Shown: positions 39,901 through 49,725, counted from the first letter of the stretch. The stretch: DNA of 64,000 nt from Leuctra nigra (GCA_934045905.1 OW203771.1:25242069-25306068), one strand, 5' to 3'. The notes: generated by a model from the sequence alone, not told the origin. Numbers and translations are program-made.

Positions 39901-42900
39901 TTTGGCCTCTGTTGTAGTTATTTTCTGTGTAACAAATTCTTCTTTTACGACTTTCTCTTCAGAAGAAACCTTCTTCAATTCTTCTGTTCCTGCTGTCACG
40001 GTTTGAGATTCTGACGTCACACGAACCTGTTCATGATCGTATTCTATCACAGTTTCCTCCTCAATTGATGAATCAGGATCAGACACTGGTTGAGCTGCTT
40101 CTTCTTTCAGTTTCTCCACAGCGTCCAGAACTACTGCTTCCTTGATCTCTATGCTGCTCCCTACTTCTTTACTGGCATCTGCTTCTGTCTCATTTAAGAT
40201 TTTGTCGCTATCTACTTCAGAAGCTATATCTTTTATGGAAGACTTCGTATCAGTAAGAACACTTTCAATAACTGATTTTTCAACCTCACTTTGTATTTTC
40301 GTAACTTCTGCGAACTCCACTTTCGAAACAATTTCTTTGACGACGTGTTCAACCAGTTGAGGAGATTTCTCGACAGACTTCAGAGTTGTCATGACTACAA
40401 CCTCCTCAACCACTTCCTGTGGTTCTGACTCCGAGTCAGTGACAGATCTCTTAGATCTTCGTTTAGGAGGTTCTGATAACTTAATCGATGGTGACTCGAT
40501 CATGGGTTCTACAGCCTCAATAACTCCCGTCGGCACTTCTTTCAGTTGGTATAAAGACTCCTCGATGCCTAGTTCTTCGGAAACTGGCGGGGATTCAAGA
40601 TCAGACTCAGTTAATTTGCCACCGGATTTTCTTCTTTCATCGACTACTTTCTTTTGAGTATCCACCACTGTCACTTTACCACTTTCTGATTCAATCTCAA
40701 ATACTTCTTCGATAATACCTTCAGTCTTGGTATCCACATCTTGTTGAACTACAGTTATTTTTTCCTTAGATGCCAATATTTCTCCAATGATCTCCTTTTT
40801 AGTTATTTTCTCCGATGTCGCAGTGACTCTACTTTCGATTTGACTCGATTCATCAATAAGTGCCTTTTTCTTGACAACATGTTCTTCTATTGCATGAGAA
40901 GCAAGTTTCTTGGAATGTGCCTCCACACTTGTTGATACCGTCTCAACAAATGTTGTTATAGGAACTGACGTAGGTTTTTCAGCGTCTTGGAAGACTTTGC
41001 TTGGAATGTCTTTGGCGGGCTTCGAATCGGCGACATCAAATACCCGCTCTGACTCAAGGAATCTGGACGTCACGCTGATCTTATCCTCTTGAATGTCTAC
41101 GATTTGGAATTCTTTATCGGGTATCTCCGATTGTAAATCGGCTTCTGGAATGTTCTCATCAGGAATGTCCGAAATTTCGGAACTTTTTTCAGGAACTTCA
41201 ATTACCTTTCCAAACTTAACATGATCACTATCTTCAGCACCACGATGTGTAGATTCGCCTACAAAATATATAACTTCCTCAATCCTCTTAAGCACCTGTT
41301 CCTCGGCCTTGACGAGTTCTGTGAGCTTCTCCTCGACCAGCGAGGGTTTCTTTCTCACCTCCACAGACTCCGTCATCTTGCTCGTCGCGATCCGCATCTC
41401 GATGTTCTGTATCACTTCCGAAATCGGCGGATATGTCTCAGGGACTTCGACCTCGATCGGTTCCTCTGACGGAGACATCTCTTCCTCCTCTGCCCTTGGC
41501 GCCTCCTTCGCCTCCTCGTTTAGCTTCTTCCTCATCTGGATCACTGCCTCCACCTCGCGGTCCCGATCCTCGGCGGATTCGGGTCGAGGTGAAGAAACTC
41601 GACGTTCTTGACCAATAAACTCATCGCTGTCTTCAAACTCACTTTGAGTAAAGATCTTTTGTAATTGTTTAATTTTGGGACCAATATGTTTTGGTGTTGT
41701 CGGTACTGACGGTATTTTTGCTACTTTAGGCTCGACGACTACTTCAGTCTCAACTTCCTCCTCCTTCTTGACTGCCTGCATCTCTTCCCACAACGAAATC
41801 CCTCCCTTTGATACCTCTTCAACGACCTCCTCCTTCTTGATGGTCCTCTGGGACCCTTCTTCAAGCATCCTGATCATCGCCTTCACGTCTCCAGAATCCC
41901 TCCTACTCGCAACGATATCGTCCTCCATCTGGAACTTGTCTTTGACGTCGATGGCCGCAGTTTGTCCGATGCCTTCAACGCTATCAACTCTAATCGGACT
42001 GATGCTTGCGTCACGAGTTGATACTCGATCAGTCGACATTCCGGTCTCGGAAGTCTCAACTTGCACCGGGGAGAGTCCGATCGACGCCGACTCGGAGCGG
42101 AACTCCATCGGGCTGCACGCCACGTCGGAGAACTGCGTCAACACGATCTCCTCCTCCATGAAGATCATGTCCGCAGTCGGGAACCCGAGTCCGAACTCGT
42201 CAGCTTGGATCGGACTCAAACCAGCGTCCGTCAACTCCGCCTCCTCGCCGCCGGTCTCGTACAGAGTGTCGGAGAAGATGTTTCTGTCGTCCACGTCGAC
42301 AGCAGTGTCCGAGAAGATCGTGCGGTCTTGGAAGTAGCCTCCGTGCGGCTTCCTCAACGGACTCGTCATGGTGTCTGTCGTGCCTCGCGTCAGACTTATC
42401 CCCGTGTCGGAGATATGATGCGAGGCGCTGTCGTCGGTCATCGGCGAATCAAACGCCGGCGAGCCAGCGGTCTCCATGCTCTCATATCTGTAGACACTCT
42501 TCTTGCCGCTGAACGCGACAGTGTCTTTGCGCGACGAGATCTCGGTGGTGCCGGTCTCCTGGTCGGCCTGCGGCAACGGGATGATGTACTCATCGCCATC
42601 GTCATCATCGTCAGCAGGTGACTTCTCGTCATCCTGCGGGCCTGATCCCGTGCCTGCTCGCGTCTTCGTCCCGACATCGACGCGCTCCGACGTCTCTTTC
42701 CCGCTCGACTCTCTACGCGTCGTCGTCACGCTGATGTGCGACTGAGACCTGATCGAGATCTCCACGTCGCGCGAGCCGTACAACGTGAGTCGACTCTCCG
42801 CGGTGGCGCTCGCTTCGCGCGTGCGCACCTCCTTGCGTCCGATGACGAGCTCGAGCGTGGGCGGTGGCGCGGCGCTGCGCGTCGACCCCGGCGCGCCAGG

Positions 42901-43379
42901 CGGACTCTGCAGAGCGTCGCGCGGCTCCAGCGGACTCGTGCCGCGGTTCACGTGAGTCCCGTCCGACGACGACGTCTGCTCGCTGACGCCGCCGCGCACG
43001 TTGCTCGGTCCAGTCCCGGTGTCCTTCACGTCCTTATTCTTCCCTTCACTGTTGTCCTTCTCATCGGCGTTGTCCTTTTCATCTGCCTTGTCCTTCTCAC
43101 CCGCCATGTCCATCTCCATCAACATCTGATCCTTCTCCTCACGCTTATCCACGCCTCCATTCAACCTCTCCACCTGTTGGAATGAAATCTTCCTCTTCCG
43201 CAACTCCTCCTCCTGATGTTTGACATTTTCCTTATGCTTGGAGTCCTTGGCTCCCTTCTCTTCAGGAGACTTGACCCCCAGGATCCTCAACTCCCCCGGT
43301 CTCTCCTGTTCCTTGTCTTCCACCTCACCTTCCGCGCTCGGATCGTCGGCAGATGGCTCTTGGACATCTTCCTCGGACA
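1..43379 (-). CDS. Ank2: Giant ankyrin tail exon (partial, 3' end outside window)
   Basis: One open frame of 14,459 codons plus two bases of a split codon, running off the window at base 1. The acceptor is CGTACAG at 43381-43380, after a T/C-rich tract, and the first residues are VSEEDVQEPSADDPSAEGEV. Phase 1 fits the exon ending at 49494. I saw no stop in this frame anywhere in the window. The product part is about 1.6 MDa, low-complexity, rich in Glu, Val, Thr, Lys, Ser and Pro, with almost no Cys or Trp, and carries three long tandem arrays described separately. Giant exons after the death domain are known in bilaterian ankyrins (Drosophila Ank2-L/XL, C. elegans UNC-44 AO13, vertebrate 440/480-kDa forms), but all those I know are several-fold shorter. 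In-frame introns inside it cannot be excluded. Confidence 0.9.
960..3599 (-). repeat. Ank2: About 15 dispersed TDVED-type acidic motifs
   Basis: The minus strand shows a recurring motif T-D-[VTIL]-E-[DE] followed by a hydrophobic residue. Examples (approximate plus position): HTDVEE 965, HTDTEEM 1158, KTDVEDF 1363, GTDVEEL 1470, LTDTEDI 1570, VTDVEDF 1740, LTDVEDV 2043, LTDVEDM 2540, VTDVEDLEM 2807, LTDLEDF 3253, LTDVEGS 3463. Spacing varies from about 100 to 350 bp. The intervening sequence is not alike, so the motif itself appears to be what is kept. The function is unknown to me. Confidence 0.72.
3600..4899 (-). other. Ank2: Giant exon, Ser/Asp-rich region
   Basis: About 430 residues in the giant frame. 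It includes SIRFSSSQNSEERLSPILDV (near 4360-4420), KHKFHYVPDDEDEATSG (near 4290-4340) and a predicted helical piece MADELRQLLDEVHDQVIAQT (near 4200-4260). GC content is higher than in the arrays, and codons with third-position C/G are common. No known domain is seen. Confidence 0.65.
4900..6599 (-). other. Ank2: Basic, Ser/Thr-Pro-rich region with an SxIP motif
   Basis: Unlike the acidic remainder, this stretch is Lys/Arg-rich: EERGRRRKRDEIPAKSMIPT near 5620-5551, KVTKKEVVPKKE near 5500, KRKRVVKSASEGS near 6150. It has Thr/Lys runs (TTTTKTTSTKTTS near 5700). SMIP followed by TRK at 5554-5565 is an SxIP motif in a basic context, the known EB-binding form. At 5221-5280 SPVRVRSQTPPSLPSSPR resembles in style the proline-rich region of tau. 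Microtubule or EB binding is an inference from composition and motif only. Confidence 0.65.
6600..10804 (-). other. Ank2: Giant exon, acidic Glu/Val/Asp-rich region with short motif series
   Basis: About 1,400 residues, mostly acidic. It holds two copies of a 31-residue unit with DVEKGMRDD at 7048 and 7141, and the FDEDSL series listed separately. It also holds two more ordered-looking segments with a shared pattern: PYGIAAGVFKVLK (near 8150-8200) and PFSLITGVFEAMK (near 9670-9710). The pattern P-[FY]-x-[IL]-x-x-GVF-x-x-[LM]-K is not one I recognise. No stop or frameshift was seen. Confidence 0.7.
8430..8830 (-). repeat. Ank2: Six-copy acidic FDEDSL-type motif series
   Basis: Minus-strand motifs SQFDDDSLADD, EEFDEDSLAG, EQFDEDSLGDD, DADSLAED, DQFEEDSLGEDEG and NEFEDDSLSDD occur in this 400-bp stretch. 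The consensus is [QE]-F-[DE]-[DE]-DSL followed by an acidic pair. They are irregularly spaced, so this is a short linear motif series and not a tandem array. The Ser inside an acidic stretch fits a casein kinase 2 site; any binding partner is unknown. Confidence 0.7.
10805..11290 (-). repeat. Ank2: Three 54-residue (162-bp) imperfect tandem repeats
   Basis: Three copies share the pattern EF-x-KVSKKAVEVMK-x-TSET, followed by an acidic stretch and SSIS. The copies read FVKVSKQAVKVMKTSE, FAKVSKKAVEILKETSE and FSKVSKKAMEVMKVTS. The plus-strand anchor (C/T)TCAA(C/A) occurs at 10951, 11113 and 11275, exactly 162 bp apart each time. The KVSKKAVEVMK block is amphipathic and could form a helix. It is a different repeat family from the two long arrays. 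Confidence 0.75.
11300..13693 (-). other. Ank2: Giant exon, Glu/Lys/Ser-rich region next to the 12-residue array
   Basis: About 800 residues without tandem repeats. Near 11560-11640 it reads SLSEEVKEMYKEIKEIREEI and continues KESIVEFKETLGEHIADELK. This is a run of charged heptad-like residues compatible with a helix or short coiled coil. Near 12330-12400 is a more hydrophobic piece, GTLEIGGPQLELPVIEPECI. It resembles GTLEVVEPVCEQKCI near 8060-8140, suggesting a weakly repeated motif. The frame is open throughout and no known domain is seen. Confidence 0.7.
13694..21541 (-). repeat. Ank2: Tandem 12-residue (36-bp) repeat, subfamily A, 218 units
   Basis: Minus-strand unit SVTPEPTADEVK, with common variants SVTPEPTVDEVK and SVTPEPTADEAK. 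The anchor (GGCTCAGGTGTTA or GGTTCAGGTGTTA on the plus strand) runs in one 36-bp register from 13694 to 21506, 217 steps, with no shift found. Changes between copies are nearly all single bases. Rare variants, such as the plus-strand ATTCATGTTTTACAG near 18522, 19235, 19627, 19812 and 20462, mark larger duplicated blocks. The repeat is rich in Ser, Thr, Glu and Pro, like the tail of the large C. elegans UNC-44 isoform. The 4.7-kb plus-strand open frame over this array is a shadow. Confidence 0.96.
21542..21979 (-). other. Ank2: Degenerate linker between the two 12-residue arrays
   Basis: About 146 residues, Glu/Val/Asp-rich, open in the giant-exon frame. It contains fragments with the flavour of the repeats but no regular 36-bp spacing. 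The register shifts by 6 bp (two codons) between the arrays on either side. No domain is recognised. Confidence 0.7.
21980..28999 (-). repeat. Ank2: Tandem 12-residue (36-bp) repeat, subfamily B, 195 units
   Basis: Minus-strand unit S/A/V-VTPEPTVEE-I/V/G-K, with variants such as VVTPEPTVDVIK and AVTPKPTVEVMK. The plus-strand anchor GGCTCAGGTGTTA recurs in the same 36-bp register from 21980 to 28964, which is 194 steps. Sequence identity between units is high, including at synonymous positions. Runs of units recur as larger blocks; for example a CATGACCGCT variant at 24661 recurs at 25237, 576 bp (16 units) away. Each unit has one Thr-Pro and a net negative charge. Long plus-strand open frames over this stretch are its antisense reading. 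Confidence 0.95.
29000..29699 (-). other. Ank2: Linker between the 12- and 46-residue arrays
   Basis: About 230 residues that do not follow either repeat. It includes KEVKYVTPEQ at the junction, an acidic Lys/Glu stretch, and a more ordinary segment around 29230-29400 reading EVQEVTRMIKAEVRELKPDL and then LTPTPEGHESIIPLSASREF with PICEEVVDDRQQ. The GC content is higher than in the arrays. The frame stays open through it, and no family is recognised. Confidence 0.7.
29700..39260 (-). repeat. Ank2: Tandem 46-residue (138-bp) repeat, about 68 units
   Basis: Minus-strand consensus per unit: EDEKATVTESIVKVTKVTT, then IEAEVEVPTVEAKDVTT, then IETEEEEPEV. The anchor GTGACTTTAAC (plus strand) recurs at exact multiples of 138 bp from 29816 to 38924 (66 steps). 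One extra codon precedes 39065, and a degenerate unit at 39203 ends the array. A partial unit starts near 29700. Units differ mostly by point changes. A recurrent variant has VEEEETVEAKD in place of VEVPTVEAKD. The acidic EEEEPE core alternates with Thr/Val/Lys stretches. The inner part VPTVEAKDVTT resembles the 12-residue repeat core EPTVEEVKAVTP. The function is unknown; an extended, highly charged spacer is likely. Confidence 0.93.
39261..43379 (-). other. Ank2: Giant exon, N-terminal non-array region
   Basis: About 1,370 residues between the giant-exon start and the 46-residue array. The first 400 are charged, with KDNADEKDNSEGKNKD-type Lys/Asp runs near 43050. Then come Ser/Thr-rich stretches with short recurring motifs: RTIFSDT and RNIFSDT (42290-42335), and DAGLSPIQ, SIGLSPVQ and DASISPIR (41990-42230). 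From about 41600 down it becomes Glu/Val/Lys-rich, like a degenerate form of the 46-residue repeat. One isolated 12-residue-type unit, AVTPEPAVEEM, sits at 39553-39585. No folded domain is recognised. Confidence 0.75.
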
Positions 43380-46300
43380 CTGTACGTCCGAGCCAAAGCA
43401 ACAACGAGAAGAGGTAACAGAGAAAACAGACATTAGTTCTTGTCGTCCACGATCCTGCCACCTCCGTGTGCCCGACGTGGTGATGATGATGATGATTGAG
43501 GGAGGAGGGGCCGGCGGGCGGTGATGGGTTCAATAATAAGAATAAGAAAAAACCAGTGAGAAAGAGTATGTATATATGTAACATCAGCCATATTTATAAC
43601 AAGCGAGCATGGATCATCCAATCAGGGAGAAGCGTTCATCTACGTATTTGCGAAGATAATCGGCGATGCCATTGTACTAAATGACGCAATACGGCAATAA
43701 TAATTGTGCAGACTAGAATAATCCGTTCTTTTGTTCGGCTCTAAGACGTCCGTGGCGGACTTTGCGATCATAATCGAGTAGTTTTGGTTCTAGTTTTTTA
43801 ATTGTTCTAGAAACAATCTGATAGTTTACAAGGGTGCGTCAGAACCAAGGGGGGTTCGTCAGGCACTAACAAAAACTTTCTCACGTAATAACCAGAATTC
43901 GTGACAATGACAAAACGTCAATATGGAAAATTGATGATATTTTGAATTATATTTATGTATTGTTATGTTTTGAGTGTGATTGCAAAGTGTGAAAGTTTTT
44001 GTTGTAAAATTTCCAAATACTCATGCAATGTTACCAACCTTAACGACACCACCCCAGGAGAAAGGCTGCTGAAATACATGGCCCAGCATTGTGGCAAACC
44101 AAACCTTGTCCACTCAGAAATTCTAAAAAGATGTGTCAAAATCTTCTGCATTTTAGTGCATTGTGCACTAAATTAATAAATTTGTACACTTGTCAAATTT
44201 TAAAACTTTAATATGTTTCCAAGAGTGATAAGCTCGAATTACAGGAGACAATTTCTTTGATTGCTTATGTGACAAGTTTCTGTTTTCAATCGATGTAGCA
44301 TTTGTGCCGGACCTTGATCTATCTTTTTGTTCAGGTTACTTAATTTCGAACATATTCTAAATTCCATCAAGAAGTGTAGCACAGAAGTAGATAAGAAATT
44401 GTCTCTGTAAATCGGGCTTCATGTAGTTTGGTTTACCAAATTGACGGCATTATACCATTTTGACGCCTTGACTAAATATGACTGTTGTTCAATATTATTT
44501 CATGCTAGGGTCGCAAATCATCTTTCACATCGAGATAAAGCTTGCGCAAAGAAAAGAAAATAGTTTTAAAACATTATACAAATCTTGAATTGGAATAATA
44601 TCCTTCTGATTTAGATTTTTTATGCTTAAAACTTTGTTTTAATACATTTAAAAAAAACTTTCGAAACAATTTGCGCAAACTGAATCTTGTGGATTGACAT
44701 GCAGAACTTTGGTGACAGCGATAACGACAACAATAGTGCAAGATATCGGAAAAGATCAACAAAATTTTAACTATTTATTGGTGTATTTTTGTTTACTTAT
44801 ATCTGCAATATTCCGTTTTAGATAATTATTATTAGTTTCGAAATATTTTATTTTTTCAACATTTTTTGACAATAACATTTTCAATTGAATTTTCCGAATC
44901 TTTCTTTTCGCGTGATTGTATGGTTTCTACAAGCTTATTAAAGCTAGTACTCCGGATGGCCAGGTTTAGAGTTCTAATGCTATTATTGGTTATTGACTTT
45001 ATTTCTGTGAGAAAAACCCTTAAAATGCATGCAAATTCCATCCACTAGAACCAAGCAAAATTATAAGAACGTTAGTAACATTTCTGCTGTTTAAACTAAA
45101 AAGAAATTACCTAAAGTACAGCCAACATTACATAAAATGCAACATACCATCAAAAGCATAGACAAGCAAGTTGAAAGGTTCAATTTGTCAGTGATTTTAT
45201 GGAAAAAGCTTTTCTGCGTTTTGCAATATATTTGAATTCTTTACGTGACGTATAATAGACTTTAAATTGACTAATTTGATTATTATAGATAAAAGCTTTT
45301 ACATTATTTATTTAGATTTTGCATTCTATCTGTGCGTATTTTGAATATTTTATAATTGTTTACCCGTAAAAAGTAATTAAAATGCTAGATTACGTAACAT
45401 TCGAATATTTTGATCTTTAACGAATAATATGTTGCTGATAGAACTTGATTGCTTTAAATATTCGATTGTCCAAAACTGCTTTATACTTCATTAATAATAA
45501 TTGCTAACATCATGATTGTCGCATAGATCAAAAATTATAAAATTCAATAATTATTATTATTGACAAGATTTGATATTTTCTTCAGTATTAGCAATTAATT
45601 GACCCAACAAAACTTCATGTTTTTATATCAAAAAGAACCTTCCAAATTACTCACCTTGGCCACAATAACAAAGTGCAGAAGATGAGAAAACAACTGAGAA
45701 AGGAATGAAGGAAAATTAAATATGGCGGGAGAAAGATCGGGAAAATGGAAAATCAGAGGGAAATTCTGAATGAAACTTCCCCTGCAAACATAACAAGTTT
45801 TCAAACGACATAAAAAATAACAATAAAAAATTATGTTACTTTTTAACTGGACAAGTACTGACATAAATTATTATTTTGTAAAATTTTACATCTCATGTTA
45901 TTTATTTGGATTTTAGGATCAGTACTTATCTAGTTCGATGAAGAATTAATAATTATCATAAAACAATGTTATTCTATATGATTAGCTAATTAACTGAACT
46001 TTTTGGCTTGGCAAAATATCAAATTTTAATATGTCAAAATAAATTTATATTTTGTCAAGTCTAAAAAGGATTAAGTATGTAATAATAACAACAGATTATT
46101 AAAATTATTCATGAATTATATAAAGTACTCAAGCATAAATAGATTTTAATTAAATTATAAATCAATTAAATACAATTAACTTAAAATTTGTTCGAAAGGA
46201 ACCCTTGCAGGTGAAGTAGTCACACAGAATGAACGCTCACGCACACTCACGCACACTCACACACAGAAGGGCGTATGTACACGCAGGGCACACTTTGGTG

Positions 46301-49300
46301 ACAACGCAGAATTACGACAGAGAAAATAATACAAATAAAAACAAGGAATAGATTCAACAACATTTAAGTGATACCAATTTTAAAGAGATCTTATTTTTTA
46401 ATTCGTTTCGCAAAATTGACTTACCTTGATTGCTAAATTTATAAAAATACAAAATATTTATCAAAATAATTATGAATTGAAAAATACAAAAATTCGTTGG
46501 AAAAAACTTTTAACCCCATTAAAAAAATAATGAAATCTTTTTAAATTTGGTATCACAACATCAATATAGGAAGTAGAGATTTGAAGCCATCATGAATTAA
46601 AATTATTAAACATTCCCAAATATTGAAATAATATTTGGTAAGTATTTCATGACTGCTTCCATGATTAGAAGACAACTTTTTATACAGATAGGAAGTTACC
46701 ATTCCAGTTCTTCATTACAAATCTTGTATCAAATTTTACAAGAGAGATGCAATATTATTAATTATATAGTATACTTATTGTATATTTTTGAATAATTAAA
46801 CTGGAATGTAATTTGGTTAAGCGATAGACTTACAGGCAACAATCTCAGCAGCGCATGCGTAGAAGGAAGAAATCAAAATAATTGTGATTGGTAAACTTTT
46901 GTGAAACATGTCGATGCGAAGCACTATCGATACGAACGTCTACAGCTTAGGTGAAACATTTTTATTTCACTCAATAATTTGTCAATTTATAAATATTTAC
47001 AAATTTAACAGTTTATTTACAAAGAAAATCCGGAAATATAAATATAAAAATTATTTTAATATGTTACGAGAATCGAAACCATAACATAAATAGATATCTA
47101 GTTTCAAGATGTTTGAAAGAATCGACTTCAATATTATTTATTGCATTTTAAACTAGTTATGATTTTATATCCATAGGTTCAAAACTAAAATAGTTGTCTT
47201 GAGCAAATGTGACCTCTTATGACCTGATTTGACCCGAAGTGCTTCCCAGGACACATGTCAACGCCAACTGATCAAATCCATGCTTGGAACATTGTGTTGT
47301 AAGCAGAAACAACGGTTGGTGAAAACATTGCTACTAATCCCAAATAATTGCGAAGCCATGGGAGAGCTTAAAGATGGCAACTATGGCTGCAAAGCTACAC
47401 ATCACATGCGTGGTAGAGAATTCGATGCAAGGATTGATTTTATTGGATCATTTACAGAGTTTTTTATTCACACAATCTAGCAGGTAACACAGTGGTGTTG
47501 GTTGGGTTCTCAGAAATTGAAAAGAATTAAGAAGAATGATTCCGTTAGAAAACTTCGCTATTTGTAAAATGTTTAAAATTAATTGTGAATAAATAATATT
47601 TAAACGTTTAAACGTAATTAAATTAAACGTAATTTTAACGTTGTATAAAATAATTTAAATATAGTTCGTATTCCTTATTATTAAAGTGTAATTCAAAAAT
47701 ATTTTGTTAAAAAACATAATTTTGATACGAACTATTTATTTTTTACATACAAAAAAAATCGAATCTAGCCTCATGAATTTCTACCCCAATGAAATATATA
47801 CACTGCTCCCTCGTACGTATGCTACTTTCTTTCTTGCTTTCTATTATGATGACTAAAATTGATAAAATCAATTACAAATACAGTTGCCTACATCATCAGG
47901 CAGGACCTTGATTCTTGGACGCCTCGGGCAAAGCATATCCCAGATACAACGGCATTGCAGTGATTCATTTTAAGATAATAGTGTTACTTGAAGCACTTTT
48001 TCCTGACGAAATCATTGTGTAGTCAAACCACGCATGCGTGAAGGCAAAGTATCACATGTGTAGGGAAGAAAAGGAATAAGAATTGGTGTTATAAAACTTG
48101 TGCTGGTTGTTTTCTGGCTTAATCTTTCTCCATAAAATAGCTAACATGTTAAAAAATATATAAAACACTTTCTATAGAAACATCTTCTATCATATGAAAC
48201 ATAAAAATGTGCAAATACTTATTGCAATTTTTAAAAAGTACAGCTTTCTAAATAATTAATGCAATTATTGTTGTCATTATGGTCGTTGGTGTTGCAACCT
48301 AATCAGATATTTATATCACGCAGTAAAGTCTCTTTCTTTACACATTTAATGTGTAAACGCCGTTCTACCCCTCAGAGAAAGTTTCGTCATAGATATACAA
48401 ATATAAAATCCAGAACGGTGGAAAAAATCAATTTTCATATAAAATTGTATAACTTACCCCAATAATTTGACGGTTTGAGTGAATGGGTATACACAAATAC
48501 ACAGTAAAACTATACGTAGCTTAAACCAATATTAATTATAGGAAAATTTCAATTATACGAAATATATGTATAATTAAAATACCGAAATGAAAAACTTTTT
48601 CCCTGAAACCCCGAATATAGCGACACCTCGAAAGTAAAGATACCCGAATACTGAATAAGATATAAAACACCAGCTAGTGTCTTGCTGTGTAATTTAATCT
48701 TATTACTTGGTGGCGGGTGCGGGAGGGGGAAGCCATACCTCCGTCAATGTCCGTACCGTGACTTTATCAGGTTTCATAGCCCGCTGTGTGAGGAATTGGA
48801 ACAAGGTCGCTCAAACCACCGTGAAAGACGTTGGGGTTTGAAGAAAAGTTGCCCCCCTACCCCTCAAATAGTTCACCTAAACAACTAGATAATAAGCGAC
48901 TACTATTGCTTGGGATCAAAATAATATGGCCAAGACCATTCGTTCGAATCCACTATTATAAATATATATTAGCAGTGTGTTTTTATTTATGAACTGAACA
49001 GTCTTCAATGCCAATTATACCCCACAATTGAGAACAAAATTGAATTTTGAAAATATATACGATATGTCCTCCCTCCCATAGTTTTTCCATTGAAGTAGGC
49101 ATACCAAAAACAGTTTACAAATGATTTTAAAAAATGTACAATATTTTAATAATGATAAAATGTGACTTTTTTACGAACAGTCACATTCTTTTGAAAACAA
49201 AATTAATGCATTTTGACTTGATCTGAGAACCCCATATTCAGTTGCAACACCAACTCCATACCAGGTTCTAGCTAGAGCTACACCAGTGGCGTGTGGTCCA

Positions 49301-49493
49301 ATCAATAGACACTCCATCCCGTATGTCTACCCTGCACGGCACGCCACTGCACTACGTGGGCTAAGCGGTATCTACAATCATAAGCTCAATAGAACCCATA
49401 CAATCACCCGAGATCGACAGACGGGGGTCACAAAACACAAGTAATGAACGTGTGTTCGCATAAATGTCATGTACAAGGCAGTGGTGATCCTAC
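43380..49493 (-). other. 6.1-kb intron before the giant exon
   Basis: AT-rich sequence with scattered short open frames on both strands and no recognised protein. Contents: a short (CA/CT)-rich stretch (CACGCACACTCACACAC) near 46237-46265, a candidate microexon at 45655-45693, and a strong isolated minus-strand donor AAG|GTAAGTCA at about 46425. A G/C-rich patch at 48710-48870 could be transposon debris. Around 49270-49350 a CCAGTGGCGTG...CACGCCACTG inverted pair suggests another transposon fragment. Small open frames such as 43955-44176 (+) and 47229-47480 (+) have no support. Confidence 0.75.
45655..45693 (-). other. Candidate 39-bp microexon in the intron before the giant exon
   Basis: On the minus strand a pyrimidine-rich acceptor (CCTTTCTCAG) is followed by 39 bases and a strong donor (CCAAG|GTGAGT). 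The length is a multiple of three. In phase 1 it reads VVFSSSALCYCGQ with no stop, so it could be inserted between the 23-codon exon and the giant exon. The residues show no similarity I recognise, and this pairing of sites could be chance in a 6-kb AT-rich intron. Confidence 0.2.
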
Positions 49494-49562
49494 CTTGGCT
49501 GGAGGCCTTGAGTTCGGTGCTAGACGGTGCGCCACTGGACCATGCTGTATGACCGCTTGGCG
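49494..49562 (-). CDS. Ank2: Small ankyrin tail exon (23 codons)
   Basis: Encodes PSGHTAWSSGAPSSTELKAS and SQ, a Ser-rich stretch. The acceptor is TTGTATTCCAG and the donor is CAAG|GTAGGATC, both good. It is 69 bp, phase 1 on both sides. Its last base G plus TG of the giant exon gives a Val codon, so the reading SSQ-VSEED is continuous. Like its neighbour it is a symmetric cassette, and alternative use is possible. I recognise no domain in it. Confidence 0.72.
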
Positions 49563-49659
49563 CTGGAATACAAAGCAAACGGGGCAATTACAATCGAAGT
49601 TGATTGATTGAAAGATCGGAATAAATTATTAGGAGTGTTATGAAAATGATGCTTGCCAC

Positions 49660-49725
49660 TTTGATCTCGGTTGAATTCGGCTGGGCTCGGCGGCGGGGTC
49701 TTCGCTACTTTTGGAGACAGAATTC
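49660..49725 (-). CDS. Ank2: Small ankyrin tail exon (22 codons)
   Basis: Encodes ILSPKVAKTPPPSPAEFNRD and Q, rich in Pro and Ser/Thr-Pro. The acceptor GTTTCAG is good. The donor AAA|GTGGCAAG is weak, so the 3' boundary is less sure. The exon starts and ends in phase 1 (66 bp), so it could be skipped without changing frame. The following intron is only 97 bp and has no stop in this frame. Retaining it would carry translation into the next exon in another frame, to a TAG at about 49523. Confidence 0.68.

Noticed and set aside
42438..42677. Arg-rich minus-strand frame
   Set aside because: It lies out of frame within the giant exon, whose own frame is open here; a shadow.
43955..44176. Plus-strand frame of 73 codons (TTPGERLLKYMAQHCGKPN)
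   Set aside because: Isolated short frame in intron with no recognised family. It may be transposon debris, but I cannot support it.
47229..47480. Plus-strand frame of 83 codons
   Set aside because: No recognised similarity, no regulatory context, within chance length for an AT-rich intron.
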